This document shows, in pieces, positions 32,059 through 44,076 of a DNA stretch of 64,000 bases. This stretch comes from Mytilinidion resinicola (lineage: Eukaryota; Ascomycota; Dothideomycetes; Mytilinidiales; Mytilinidiaceae): assembly GCF_010093595.1 (NCBI RefSeq), contig NW_022985456.1, positions 394,104 through 458,103 of the forward strand, read 5' to 3'. Both the position numbers and the translations under genes were made by a program. Under the pieces are notes generated by a model. The model ran no database searches. It saw nothing but the letters and a program-made list of their open reading frames with translations, and was not told the origin of the DNA. Each line of letters opens with the position of its first letter. Positions within the stretch are counted from its first letter, which is position 1.

Positions 32059-35000
32059 TTACGCAGTCACCAACCCAACAACCCCGCAAGCACTCACTCC
32101 ACCGCCCGTCACCTGGTCCGTGACCTCACTATCCCCACTCTCCAGCCTCCTCGGTCCACTAACCGTATCATTCGACAAGAACAGCTTCGCAGACGTCATT
32201 CCGTCTTGGGTGTTATTATACAAGCACGCGACCGGGACGTAGATGTTTCCGAACGTGTCGACGACAGTGAGATAGCGAGGGGCGCCAGTGGTTGTGTTGG
32301 AAAGCGGAGCTGGGACGAAGGAACTATGGTGTATCAGTAATGACACTAGAGGAGGGGAAAGACGGATGGTAGAAACTTACACTAGCGCAGCAGTCTTGGG
32401 CACGGCATCCACACTTCCCAGCCTCAGCCGACTCACGCCCATCGATCTGACCGTATCCGCGTACCCGAAAATCACTCTCCCAGTGCTATCGCTGTATATC
32501 AAATTCCCAGCGTCATCTTTTGCAAAGTAGGAAGAACTCGTGAGTGCTGGATAGCTAGACACAACACTAAAGTGTACAGCATACATATTACCGTTATCAG
32601 CAGCCACGACAGTAACGTTTTTCTCGGGCGTGGTGATCTGCACGAGCTGGGAGTTCGGGGTGATGTCGGTTGTGTTGGCCGTGGGAGCGGCGGGAGGGGT
32701 TTCTGCGCGCGGAACCACCTGGTGGTATTTCCCTCCAAGGGAGATTGGTATCTTAGGCTTAGGAAACGGGTTCACAAGTGGAGCTGGCACAGATGAAGGT
32801 GGCACCGCTGGAGCAGGAATTGGGGGAGTCCCGAGTCTGGACAATATGTTAGTTGATCCACAATAAGAGTGATCAAAACTTGAAACTTACGGGAAGCATT
32901 TCTTCCAAAGATCCTTCTGAAAAGTGGTAATCGGGAATACTTTATTACCGATTATGTTCTCCTCTGCCGATAGTTCGTTCTTGAAGCTGACATCGAGACT
33001 GATACCAGGACAAGCAGCATCACCAATCTGGTAGCTGACGCCGCCGTTCGTGATCGAAGCCGAACCACTCACACCAGCGGCAATAGAGAAGCTTGGCTTG
33101 TCGATGAGAGCGGCCTGTTTCTTCCAGGTACCCTTCAGAATATCTATACCGAAGGCTAGAGCGACCTTCAGCGAGGCGTCGGCCGCAGCCTTAACTGATC
33201 CCTTGACATCAAGAACAGGCTGGAGGGCTGGAATACCAAGGGTACTTAGTTTAGAGTTCTCGCGATTGATAACATCGACTACAGCATCGATTGCCGGCCA
33301 GTTGAGAACTCCTCCAGCTAGCACCTGTCCAGAAGCTTGCAGCGTCAAAGAGGAAGTTGCATCGACGTAGAACTCGGGCCCAACGCTGATAATTCCGGGG
33401 ATAGTGAGCCACGTCAAAGGCATGTCCACTATTCGTTTTTCGTATAACGGAACCGTAGTGCTGTAGCTGGCGTCGACGCCGAGTTGGAGAGTACCTTGAA
33501 GAGTTCCCTTTACAGCAACCGTTCCCTCCTCAAACCCGTGAGCGACGGAGAATACGAAGTGGCCGTTCAGCGCCAGTTGTCCGCTAGCCCCGCATCTCAC
33601 GCAGTAAACCCCAAGGTGGCCCGCGCCAGACGACGCTTCGTATAAGGAGTAGCCTCGAGGGCCCCATGGAGTGGCGACGGTGTTTCCTTTGCTCAAAGTA
33701 TCCATGGAAAATGTGCCGGAAAGGTCTTTTGAAATGGTCGTGAGATGATCCAAAACACCTAGATATCTTAGCATATAGTCTAGATGCGAGGAGGGTTTTC
33801 GTACTTCCTGCAGCTTGAACAACGTCGCCGATAGCATGTCCAACCGCTGAAACGGCACCCCCGACCACGCTTCCAATGGCGTGGCCCACGCTAGTAATCT
33901 TTGCGACAGTCAATGATCAGGAACATATTTCTTCAAGTTAAGGGTATTACGCACAATTTTAGGCCAATGGAATCGTTTCTCGAGACCCGATCGACGAAGC
34001 AGATCTGTAGTGTTAGAATTACCGGAGAGGCCAAGAAGGGTGAAGTTGGTCGCGCCAGGAAGCGTCTTATTGAGATCAGACAGATTGTTTAGATTAATCC
34101 TTCCGATCCCGTCGTCCAGACGACTATCGAAGCTATCATCATGAATCAAATGATTTGACGAATTCCCAGTAAGGGGCACGAGATAACCTTCGGTTGAATT
34201 ACCACCGGGTGCTGACATGTTGTAGGTATTAATGGGCTCCTTTCCGCTGAGAGAGAAATTTCCAAACTTGACATCGATCGGGGTATCATGAGCGACTGCT
34301 TCGGTGAAGTCAAGGTGCTTGATCTTTCCAGTTATTGCCATCGCATGGTCGTCATGATCGAGGTTAGAAACGAGGAGGTAATGACGGGGGGCTTCTTGCG
34401 GTTGTCCAGAGCCACAAGAAGGGCTGGTTGAGATTAACACAAGGCCAGCCGTTTGCTTTGACCAGTCGGACACCGCAATATTGAAGGCTTTCAAGTCGTT
34501 GAGGATGATAGTTGCGGTATCCCCTGAGCATGTCATAGAGGAAACGAAGTTTGTATGCTCTAACTGTACAGACGGGTAGTTCATCTCGGGGACTGAAACG
34601 AAGCCAATAGCCACGTCGGTGGGTTCTATCAAACAGATATATCAGTAATTCATGTAGAATGGTATCCAGACGGAATGTTTACCTTCATGTGGAAGGGCAT
34701 TGTCCTTGCTTCTAGACTCCAAGTAGAAAAGGTCGATCGACATGCAGGCCGTAAGGTGTTCATGATCATTGAGATCAACATCCCAGTGGACTGCTGGACG
34801 TAGAACATTGGTTTCTTGCGGTGCTTGCGGACTTGCGGTGGGAGAGCTCAATAGTTCCACCGCAGTCAGAGGTGAGATGGGCTCGGCAGTGTATGAAACG
34901 GGACTGGTAGGAATTGGCTCTGCAATGTACTGCGTTGGAGTGGTGGGAATCGGCCCCGCAGGAATCGAAGCGAGCAGACCACATGCGGCAGGTGAGCCGG

Positions 35001-35145
35001 CTGTTTCGTCGTGATCATTGATGTAGATGTTGATTACTGCTCGATCGTCTATTTCAAAAGAATTGGGTGTGTCTAATGGTGCTCCCTTTGAGGTCAAGCA
35101 AAGTGCTAGCAAGCACACTATACGGAGAAGGGTTGTCCGATGCAT
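32059..35145 (-). CDS. Large secreted fungal protein (DUF7029/DUF7223-like), six exons
   Basis: Exons 35145-34683, 34625-33955, 33898-33805, 33758-32891, 32836-32381 and 32323-32059 give 938 residues, with every junction in frame. The first exon holds a signal peptide (MHRTTLLRIVCLLALCLTSKG) and a Pro/Thr-rich repeat (PIPTTPTQYIAEPIPTSPVS). The second carries a beta-rich domain with N-glycosylation sites and a KR site (RSGLEKRFHW) that looks like a Kex2 cleavage point. A short Gly/Ala/Val helix follows (VGHAIGSVVGGAVSAVGHAIG). The large fourth exon has a beta-rich domain ending WKKCFP. A Pro-rich linker and two repeat-like beta segments close it (NGNMYAVHFS.. and FGNIYVPVAC..). It resembles the DUF7029 plus DUF7223 proteins of ascomycetes (from memory, tentative). 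Function is unknown; a wall or surface protein is likely. Confidence 0.75.
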
Positions 35146-36383
35146 GTTCTTAACGAGCGTCTGGAAACAAAACACAAAAAGGAAGGTGGTTGGGCACAAG
35201 CCAAGGAAATGACTGAATGAGTAACTTGGTGTTCTCTGTGAGGATGGACTCGGTTTATATATGTTGATGTAGGCAAGAAGACATTGGCTCGAATCAGGGC
35301 TTAGATCTAGTGAGAATGGAAACGCCGTATCTAGGAAGGTACAGCATGGCTAGTTAATTTCCGACTGCTGCCAAGAGCAGTCAAACTTTTACGACATGGA
35401 GCCTTCATTGTAACAATCCCGTATCTCGATTTGGTTGGTTGGTACACGCTTTGGCCAGATACGAGCACGTGTGCTTCTAGAAAGGAAGCTGAATATTCCT
35501 GAAGAATGAAAAACCAATGGAACAATCTGTGTATCTCGAAAAGCAATGCAATGCTTCCAAGTCGAGCCATTCTACCTTGTCGGTCGCATCGGAATGCTTC
35601 CTTGAGACTCGCCAAGAACTTACGATGTACAACTTCTAAGTAAGTCAAGAACATAAATGCTCCGGTGAGCTGAGTGGCAGAGACGGGCTTCGGTGGGAGT
35701 TCGTACTCTGACGGCTCTTGGCTCACACATACCGAGTAAATATGGCAGAAACGCCGAACACTTCAGACATCCAACTGGAGGAGACCTTGCCGTAACATCT
35801 CCAAGGCTACAATTTCTTGAGCTTGGGAGGCTTGATCGTTCGTTGGTCACTTTCCGAAGTGCTTCAATACATCCTCATAATTCTAACAGTAGTTACGTTG
35901 GGCGATCAGTAAGCTCGCTGAGTCCTCTAGCTAGTGTTGAGCTGTGAAATGGTGAATGGGCTTGTGCACGCCAAGAGCCCTGTCGGTGGAATGCGAGGCT
36001 GAATCCGAGCATTTGTACAACGATCAAAGCTCAGAGCAAGTTTCAGACGTTGGATTCGAGAGCGGTCGGAAGGCCCTGCGCCTGAACAAGAATTTCCGGC
36101 GTAGAACCTAGCAACGTTGTATTTCCCGAGAGATGTCACCTTGCTGTGCCAGCTGTTGCAAGAAGAGGGATAAAGTTGGATGGAGAGATTTGAGATGGAA
36201 GAAAGTAATCCCGCGGCCGAGGGGCTTCAAACCAGGAGCCAAGCCGGACCAGTCACATTCACAAGCTCGCATCAACCGTGAGTCACAACGTATTTTGCGT
36301 TCAGGTCTGATATATAATCTACTCGCGAGCGATGGCTCTCTTCACCTGGCTCATCCCACCGAAGGCGGGACAAGCTACTCACA
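35146..36383. other. Intergenic region
   Basis: About 1.24 kb, divergent promoters of the secreted protein and the GNAT gene. A TATATATG box at about 35258 may serve the secreted gene. No supportable ORF or repeat. Confidence 0.4.
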
Positions 36384-36947
36384 ATGGGCTCGATTACTAT
36401 CCGCAACACCATCGCCTCCGATCTTCCTCTATTGCCAGCCCTCGAAACGGCGGCCTATGAACCTTTTCGCGCCATCGGTATGGCAGACTTCGCCAATCGG
36501 CAACCTCCAACTCTTGAAGAGCTAGCGGCGTATCACGATACAGGACACGCCTGGGTAGCAGCCGTCTCTGAGGACGAGGCGGATTCGGGCACACCAATCG
36601 CATTTGTCTTGGTGTACGTCGTAAACAATGATGGCCTCGGGTGGAAGAGCGCCTTCATACACGAAATCAGCGTGTCTCCTGAGTACGCCAGGCGAGGCAT
36701 TGGAAAGACATTGATCGATCACGTCGCTTCTTGGGCTCAGCAGAATGGGCTGAGGGCGTTAGACCTCGCGACATATGTCAATGTACTTTGGTGCAAACCA
36801 TACTTCGAGAGACTGGGCTTTAGGGTAGTAGATGAGGAAGAACTTTTGATGAACGAATATAGTGGAGTTCGGCGTCTCATTATGTGTGAATGGCATGATG
36901 AACTTCTGGGCCGATGGCGTCGAGTGGCAATGCGAAAGTTTCTCTGA
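36384..36947 (+). CDS. GNAT-family N-acetyltransferase
   Basis: A single exon of 187 residues from a good-context ATG (CACAATGG). The GNAT fold is clear: ITIRNTIASDLPLLPALE at the start (beta1-alpha1), FVLVYVV (beta3), FIHEISVSPEYARRGIGKTLIDHV with the RRGIGK acetyl-CoA pyrophosphate loop (motif A), LRALDLATYVNVLWCKPYFERLGFRVV (motif B), and a LIMCEW end. The enzyme would acetylate a small amine or peptide N-terminus with acetyl-CoA in the cytosol. The substrate cannot be read from sequence. Many fungal relatives are simply annotated as GNAT proteins. Confidence 0.85.
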   Translation: MGSITIRNTIASDLPLLPALETAAYEPFRAIGMADFANRQPPTLEELAAYHDTGHAWVAAVSEDEADSGTPIAFVLVYVVNNDGLGWKSAFIHEISVSPEYARRGIGKTLIDHVASWAQQNGLRALDLATYVNVLWCKPYFERLGFRVVDEEELLMNEYSGVRRLIMCEWHDELLGRWRRVAMRKFL

Positions 36948-38402
36948 ACGCTCGCGGTCAAACGCAATCGAGCGTGGTCCCCGCCCCATACAGTTGCAAG
37001 ATGAGCTGATGATGGATATTTCAAAGGGTGTTTCATTTCGCTTCTTCAATCGTTTGATTCCTGATTTAGGCTTTTAATAATCTGCTGAAACTCAGTCAAC
37101 AATATCTCTGAATGTGAAAACAAACTTTTCAATACCTCGCATGACCCAGATCAAGGCATCGACTGTGAGTCACAAGTTTTACATGTAGATAGACGTTCGT
37201 GAGGATATAGCAACATATTTATCCCAAGTTTTCAACACATTTCTTCGGACTCCAAACTAGCCTTTACAACTCCTTATTCCAACAGCTAACGAAAAGCACT
37301 GCAACGCATAATCTGCTTTCTCCTACTATATTAGGCCCAGACACCAGAAACCCTTGGATGCCTTCTGCAGTCATCTTGCACGGTCGTGAACGGAAATGGA
37401 TGGCGGACTCTGGTGGTGGTGAAAATACTGCGTTCAATATTTTGTCAAGCGATCGCCGAGACTTGATTGATTGACAAACCCGGGAGTGGGATATTTGGCT
37501 ATGAAACTCATATACTCGCAAATCTTGGTGTATAGTGACTTGCATTCCCACCGCGAAATATCACATTTCTCGACAGTCACATGCAAGCCACGCAGTAACC
37601 GGTGTAGCAAAAAGGGCCAAGTCGCGAAGAGAACTTCCTGACTTCATCTTCTCAAGCGTCCCTACACAACACATCCAATCGCATTGATATCTGAATCAAT
37701 CCTACCATTTCTACCTGTGAAGCAGATAAGTAAACGCTGACTGCGCCTTCAGATGCTCGTCTTCGCTTTATTCGAGTCAGCTTTGACCTTAGCAAATAAG
37801 GCGTCCTCTATTCTAAGGCGTCCAACCATCAGCAAGCCACTCATCGTGGGGGTTTCCGAGATGAAGAAATCAGGAGGAGTGCAACGCTCATTGCTAAGCA
37901 AGAAATATGAATTCAGCTATCATCGACCCCGTCGTGGTGTTTTGAAATGCATTGCCCAGATTTCTAAGCAGGATCGGGAGCCGGAAGGCCCACCATCCGT
38001 TCCACGTGACTTACCGAGACCATGATTATGAACCATCAGCCCGGTTAAAGGCAAACGAGAGCAAAAGCTTGATTCTTACCCCACAATAAGAACTCAAAGC
38101 GAGCTACTTGTCTGAGGAAGCGAATCTCTAGCCAATGATGAGCTTTAGCGCAGCGCCACGAATAGGTGAGATGCATCATGTATCGTACGCGAGGAACCGA
38201 GAAGGCGTCCAAGGCCACCCACGGCTCACAAAGCATGCATTCGAAACAGTTGGTGCTTGGTGAGTCTAAAGGTTTGTGGAACACTAGTTCCAGTATATAT
38301 ATCCAATCCACTGGACCCTGTAGTTCAGCAACTATTCTACACGCTTCATTTCTTAACCTTTCATAACTCATCCTAATTTTTCCATTTTCCACTACATCCA
38401 TC
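36948..38402. other. Gene-poor region
   Basis: About 1.45 kb. Small frames on both strands have no support. A TATATATA motif at about 38296, ~100 bp upstream of the next ATG, is a likely promoter element of the FMN reductase gene. Confidence 0.4.
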
Positions 38403-39026
38403 ATGGCCGCCAAAATCGCAATCATCAACACCAGCACGCGACCCATCCGGGTCGGTCCCTCGGTCACTGCATTCGTGAAGGAAATCCTCGAGAAAGCCGA
38501 CCCCTCAGCCGATATCACCACCGTCGATGTCGCGGACTTCAACCTCCCCGTCTTCGACGAGCCTGCTGCCCCTGCCATGATCCCCGCCATGGCGCAGCAC
38601 ACCAAAGAGCACAGCAAGGCCTGGAGTGCCGAGATCGCAAAATATGACGCCTACATTCTTGTCGCGAACGAGTACAACTTCGGCATGTCGGGCGCGACCA
38701 AGAATGCTATTGACTTCTTGTACAACGAGTGGATTGGCAAGCCGATCTACATCGTGACGTACGGGATTATGGGGGCCACGAATGCGTCTGAGCAGCTCAA
38801 GGCTGTGTTGACCGGGATGAAGTTGAAGGTTGTGGAGACGAGGCCGAATTTGGCGTTCCACGGGCTGCAGGCGGGGCCGGATATGTATGCGGCGATGAGC
38901 AAGGGGGAGCTTGGGGAGGGGTCTAAGAAGGATTGGGAGACCGACAAGAAGGAGGAGCTGATTAAGGGGTTTACGGAGTTGAAAGAGTTGCTGGCGTCGC
39001 CGCCGAAGGCTGAGGCTGTGGCTTGA
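38403..39026 (+). CDS. NADPH-dependent FMN reductase (flavodoxin-like)
   Basis: A single exon of 207 residues with a strong start context (CATCATGGCC). The flavodoxin-like fold begins KIAIINTSTRPIRVGPSV, the FMN-phosphate-binding turn, and continues with DFNLPVFDEP, YILVANEYNFGMSGATKNAIDFLYNEW (the isoalloxazine-binding PEYN-like motif, here NEYN) and YGIMGATNASEQLKAVL. These are hallmarks of the NADPH-dependent FMN reductase/azoreductase family, which reduces FMN or quinones with NAD(P)H in the cytosol. The C-terminus (TELKELLASPPKAEAVA) is a loose helix. The gene is strongly GC-biased at third positions compared with neighbouring intergenic DNA, as expected for a well-expressed gene. Confidence 0.9.
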   Translation: MAAKIAIINTSTRPIRVGPSVTAFVKEILEKADPSADITTVDVADFNLPVFDEPAAPAMIPAMAQHTKEHSKAWSAEIAKYDAYILVANEYNFGMSGATKNAIDFLYNEWIGKPIYIVTYGIMGATNASEQLKAVLTGMKLKVVETRPNLAFHGLQAGPDMYAAMSKGELGEGSKKDWETDKKEELIKGFTELKELLASPPKAEAVA

Positions 39027-39456
39027 GAGAAGGCGTGCTTGTAAGTAATGTATAGCTTATCAAGAATGTGTTGTTAAGTCTTGCTAATTGTCTTCTTAGG
39101 TTGTAGGCCATTTTAGTAGACACTGTTAGAGGAAATAAATTCTCGTAAACCAATTTGGGCCCGATATCACGCGAGGTAGTGCCTACTGTCAATATAAGCC
39201 GCCAACTGCTTCGTTTCGATTGCAGATGCCTTAGACAGCTGCTTGCGACGAAGCACAGTCTACATGAATCACTCGTCAAGCCAAAGCGAACCAATCTTCG
39301 AACATGTCCGCAACGGAGCTCGATTGTATTCGAGAATACATACCCTCACGAATTGATCCTTGGATGCTTCTTCCCCAGCCTACTATCATGGCACCACACC
39401 TATATACACTCTTTCACGTCTCCATCCTCAAATCTTTTTCTCCTTCTACACATCCC
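39027..39456. other. Convergent intergenic region
   Basis: About 430 bp between the FMN reductase and the Cys-rich protein. Nothing was recognised. Confidence 0.4.
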
Positions 39457-39941
39457 CTACAAAAACTTCCCTACTCCACTTCCCACCGCTAACAACCCCA
39501 TAAACACTAACACCCCCCATCGCACCTTCCCGTCCACGATACCACCCGCCACTCCTGCCCCCGTACTCCTTGCACTCGTCGAGTTTTTAATTGTCACTGT
39601 GCTCTCCTTCCCCATCGACGACAGATTTCCATTACACATAATAAACGCATCCCTTGTGCGGTCACCAATGCAGCTTAGCAGGCTCCCGACTATTTGCTCC
39701 TGCGCCAGGCAGTAGATGCTGCAGCCGTTGCTGTATTTGACGACGGACTCGTTAAGGCAGCAGGCGTTAAGAGCAACGGTGATGTTGGGCGAGGCGTTGA
39801 TGGCACAGGCTGGGCGGTTTTCGGGCATGTTTTGGATGCCGGAGCCGCAGTGGTGGGTTGCTGTTGGGTGGAGGCGGAGAGGAGAGTAGATGGGGAGGGG
39901 ATGAGTGAGAGGGAGATTGGGGGCGAGGTGAGGGAAGTCAT
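39457..39941 (-). pseudogene. Cys-rich GPI-anchor-type surface protein with an unresolved 5' frame
   Basis: The frame 39457 to about 39885 encodes eight cysteines in an orderly pattern: HHCGSG, RPACAINA, NACC, SNGCSIYC, LSC and IMCNG. After a Ser/Thr/Gly linker comes a hydrophobic C-terminal end (WGVLVFMGLLAVGSGVGKF) preceded by a small-residue stretch, the layout of a GPI-anchor signal. A signal-peptide-like start (MTSLTSPPISLSLIPSP, ATG at 39941) lies just upstream but in another frame. The stretch between contains no GT for a donor, so splicing does not join them simply. Either a frameshift near 39880-39890 has split the gene or the true first exon lies elsewhere. Composition supports a surface protein; family unknown. 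Confidence 0.45.
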
Positions 39942-41073
39942 GGTGTTGCGTGGGTGGGTGATGTTCGAATGGGTAACGAAGGCTACCTAGGTATAGTTGC
40001 GATTGTGATCGTGTCCGTTCGTTTGGACAGTGGAAGGCTAGATTTTATGGTCAGTGGGGACCTTTCACTTGTATGCTTGAATGGTTTTCCTTGCTTCTAA
40101 GGCAAGTCTATGTTAAAACTGCGGTCGTTTGCATATTCCACGTATTAGCGTTGGGTATGAGGTGTGCCGAGAGACACCAACTGGCAGCCAAGCACCAGAT
40201 TCAAGACGCAGATATCCATGCCACCAGGAACAATGTCAGCACCATCGTTGTTACAGTATTACTAGGAGGGGAGCGATCCGGGCTGTTGTGGAGTGGCTTC
40301 GTATGCGAATCCCAGCAGCTTCGCGACAGGCTCAGCCTCACAATAAACACCACCACGCGCCGAGCCCCCGAGTGTTTCTCTTGACGATAGGTTGACGCAG
40401 CTTCCTGGACAGTAATGAGCAATTTAACGCGAAACTCAATAAAGAAACATCGAGTGTGGTGGGTGGAATTTTTCCGCAGGAATGCATTATATCTAGGTGT
40501 GCTATGATTGGTGATGCAAGGCTTCTCAGGCGGGAAATCCTTAACCTCCGTCCTCGCATGTAGCTCTCATCCATAAACCTCCACCACTTCCTGCATCGCT
40601 ACGGCAAACCACATCCCATACTTCACATCTATTGACTCAAATACATTGCCGTGCACGGAGCTCGGAAGCATCCCCTAAGGAAGTGGAGCCGATTGGGCGT
40701 TCGAATGTTCCACTACACGCTCAGTAGATTGTTTACCCTGAGTACAGCGAAGAGTGTACTACTAATAACCCTCGGGAACACGAAAATTGACCAATAGTTG
40801 AGAACTCACATGCAATCGAGTTAACCTGTACTTTAACATGTATGACCTCAACGCTGGCGCAACAGGGACTTTACCCAGCATCAACCAAGCATTCAAGTTA
40901 TAATGAGAAGTTTTAGGGTTCTCTCGTTGCACAATTGTTTCAGAGTTTATTACAGTACGAGAAGACGTGGACAACGGTCGTACCATCGTAAGGAGCTTAT
41001 TACCTCCAGTATGGCTCGCAATGGAGGCTCTTCTCAAGCATCTTCTGAATGATCTACAGTGACTTGTAGCGAT
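39942..41073. other. Gene-poor region
   Basis: About 1.1 kb. Small overlapping frames in both directions have no recognisable content. The membrane-protein frame is open upstream of its first ATG at 41074 only to a GTG at 41059. Confidence 0.4.
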
Positions 41074-44000
41074 ATGGAGGGAAAAGGTTTTACTGAAGGT
41101 GAAATATTTGATGTCTCTCCTGAGATTATCTCACTGGCTTCGTCCTTAGGCGCTCACCAATTTGAACACGGCATTGCTTCAATGACCTCCGAATCGCCAA
41201 CAGACGACCAGCAGCACCACCCTCAAGCTGAACAAAGTAGTTGGCTTCATGTTGACTTGCAAGGCGAACTTCCTACAAATTCAGAAACCGTATCTCCCGT
41301 AAACGTACTGATGGATCATCTCCGAGGGCCAAGCCTCTCCACTAACATCTACCAGTCTGATACAACCTTCGGACTTCGCGACTGGCTGGCCGCGAAGCGC
41401 ACTGTCAGCCATTCTCATTCTTCAAAATCGCATACATCGGCGAAGGCAAACCCCACTATGATATCTATTGGAGACTATCGTCTCCAACGATCGCCCACCA
41501 CCCAGTCGGATTGCGCCCTGTTGAAGTCCACCGCTGACGAGACTCAGCACTGCCTTCAGAATTGCAAGTCTCGCAAACAAATATCCAGGAGCGGCAGAAG
41601 CTGGGCATCGATGCTAACAGCCATCTTGGCGCTCTTGTCCACCGCGTTGTCTGGCCTCTTTATGGTCATTGCATTAGTGCAGCCTCGATACGGAACTCGA
41701 GTTTCCACTTACGGAGCAATTACAATAACCACAAGCGCATTGATGACAGCTGTACTTGCGAAGACCATCGAGACAACTTATGTGACGTTGTTCGTCATCT
41801 TTCTGGGGCAGGAACTAAGGCGCCGAGCGCTTTTACGCACGTCTGGAGGAGGGTTCACCCTCGCCGATGCGTCAATGAGAAACTGGCTGATGCAGGTACA
41901 TAGTCTCCTTTACTAAAGCTTAGTGTATCCCTGACTCGAGCAGCCAGGAACTATTTTTACGCATTTTGACAGCGTCAAACGTGCAGCAGTATCGTTATTG
42001 GGGTCTGCTACTATGTAATTACCCTCAAAACTCCCTTCTATGGCCTTCTCTGACCTATAATCATTGGTAGCTTTGGGACGTTGGTGGTTGTATGCCCCCC
42101 ACTAATTATGTCGAACTTCATCCTTAGATTTTTCACTGACCAGAGTCACGAAGCTACTATATACTACCGCAGCAAACGTTCTCGTACAGCCTCAGTTGAG
42201 AAGTACGTGACTAGGATTCTTTGAGCCTTTTCACATATTCACAGCTTATGCCGAAAGAAAACTCGCTAATAAGCGCGACAGCTCATACTGTGGGGAAGGA
42301 ATTGGAAGGAGTGGTCCAAGCCGAGTTCGCATCTCTAAGATTTCAAAGCGACTCAGCTTGCAGTGTCAACTTTTCTATGTTTTGTACTAATGCCTTGAGC
42401 AAAGCTGCTGCGCTTCAGAGCTACCAAGCTTATCTTTCCGACTGGAGGCACGATTTGATCGAATCGAAGAACGCCTCTGGAGCATTAGGCTCACGTCCGA
42501 GACCACCAGCTCAGAATTTGAGATTTGGCTCCCTCAGTATGTTGATACACCAGTAGGCTTTGTTAGATCCGGGATTAATTTAAAGTAGAAGATGTTACTG
42601 TCAGAGGAGCGTGGTTACGACAGAGTTTCAAGGATGAGTATCCGATGCAAGACCAAAACAAAATCTTTGTCTCGAACTTCTCTATCGTGATGCCCCATCC
42701 TGGAGTCCCTCAAGCTGCCAGGAACTCGTCGAATCATGTGATTCAGCTTGAGGTATGAACCCGAGTTTTACTTTGATCACAGCACACTATGGGCTCGGCG
42801 GACAGGTGCCCCAAGTAGCGATTTTGAAAAAAACTCACTACTGACACGATGCTCTTAGAACCTAGGTCCTACAGCCTTCTACTCCGTTAGAGCATCTGTG
42901 ATGTCCCCATTTCTTCAAGTGCTATGTGCGGAGGTTTCGAAGCGCGACATTTCTCCTATAGTCTATGAGACATGGCCAATGGCCAATGCCACCAACTTGA
43001 GGAATGTGTCATTGATTGGGCGGCATTTGTCGAAGAGAATAGGACGGTTGTGGATGATTATTTCCAATGGGGACTCGAAAACACGCCTCCAAGTAAGTCG
43101 AACGATCATCTTTCAAGACTCCTTGTCCGGAATTTGACATATACTCACAGTCTTCTCGAAGTTTCTTCCGTCGGGAAAGGTTTTCGTTAATTATTACAAT
43201 TCTAATGGAGGCCGTAGACCCGTTTACCTCCTAACTTCTCCCTTTTCAACCGGTGGTGATGATGAATACAAGTTCTGTTTGTTGGAGCCAGGGCTCACGT
43301 ATCAATGTTCCACAATCTTCAATGCCAGCACATCGGCCCCATCACTGGAGGTGTCCTGCGATGAATCTAACTCCTTCTCAGATACTGGTGACAGGGATGT
43401 GATCACGGGTCTTGGAGCTTATTCACTTAACCTACTCGAGGCATTCTTTTCCAGTATGGAATTCGATGAAAGCTTCGCTAATACCGAGGGCCAACAAGGA
43501 TGGATGTTCGATGGTTCAGCGAGCTCCAATGCTGAGGCTACCAGCCACCCGTCGCCAGCAGAGCTGGTTGCTGTGTTCGTAGCATTTACTTTGGTCGAGG
43601 CCACGATCGACACGCAATTCACGGGCAATTTTGATTCAAAATTCGCCCCAAATTACACGCAAAGGTTTAGGGCCGCCATCACCGCCCAAGAATATGCTTC
43701 TGGCGGCGTATACCCTTATCAGCGCGCCTTCCACGTCGTCCTCATATACGTCTTCGTCACGAACCTCTTCATCTTACTCTACTTTATCCGGAATCCTGGC
43801 CGCGTCACCGACTTCTCCGATCCGCCGAATCTCTTCGCGATAGCGATCAATTCACCTCCAAGTGAGCGTCTTGCGGGTAGTTGTGGTGGAGGGCCCGAAG
43901 GAGATGAGTATCAGGTGATCTGGAAGGTTGATCAAGATGATGGACATGCTTTCTTGGTTGCTGCGGATGAGCCGCGTGATCCTAGCTGTGTAGACACAAG

Positions 44001-44076
44001 TCGAGCGGGTGAAGATATTGAGTTGGAAGAAACGAGTGAGGCTGTGAGGAAGAGGGGCCGCTGGCATCGCCTCTAA
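41074..44076 (+). pseudogene. Polytopic fungal membrane protein, probably broken
   Basis: The first exon (41074 to ~41896) has a long polar N-terminus, then two membrane helices (MLTAILALLSTALSGLFMVIALV and a second with ALMTAVLAKTIE). Later blocks follow the order of a known ascomycete membrane family: PGTIFTHFDSV, LYTTAANVLVQPQL, GKELEGVVQAEFASL, AALQSYQAYLSDWRHDL, ARNSSNHVIQLE, SVRASVMSPFLQVLCAEV, VYETWP, DWAAFVEENRTVVDDYF and, in the last exon (from 43147), a domain ending with helix HVVLIYVFVTNLFILLYFI and a polar tail. Most joins are clear introns. Between 42960 and 43010 the VYETWP frame and the ENRTVVDDYF frame differ by one base with no splice pair, so a frameshift is likely. Joins near 42180-42240 are also unresolved. 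Function is unknown. Confidence 0.5.

Noticed and set aside
38045..38617. 190-codon minus-strand ORF
   Set aside because: Lies antisense to the start and promoter of the FMN reductase, with no motif.
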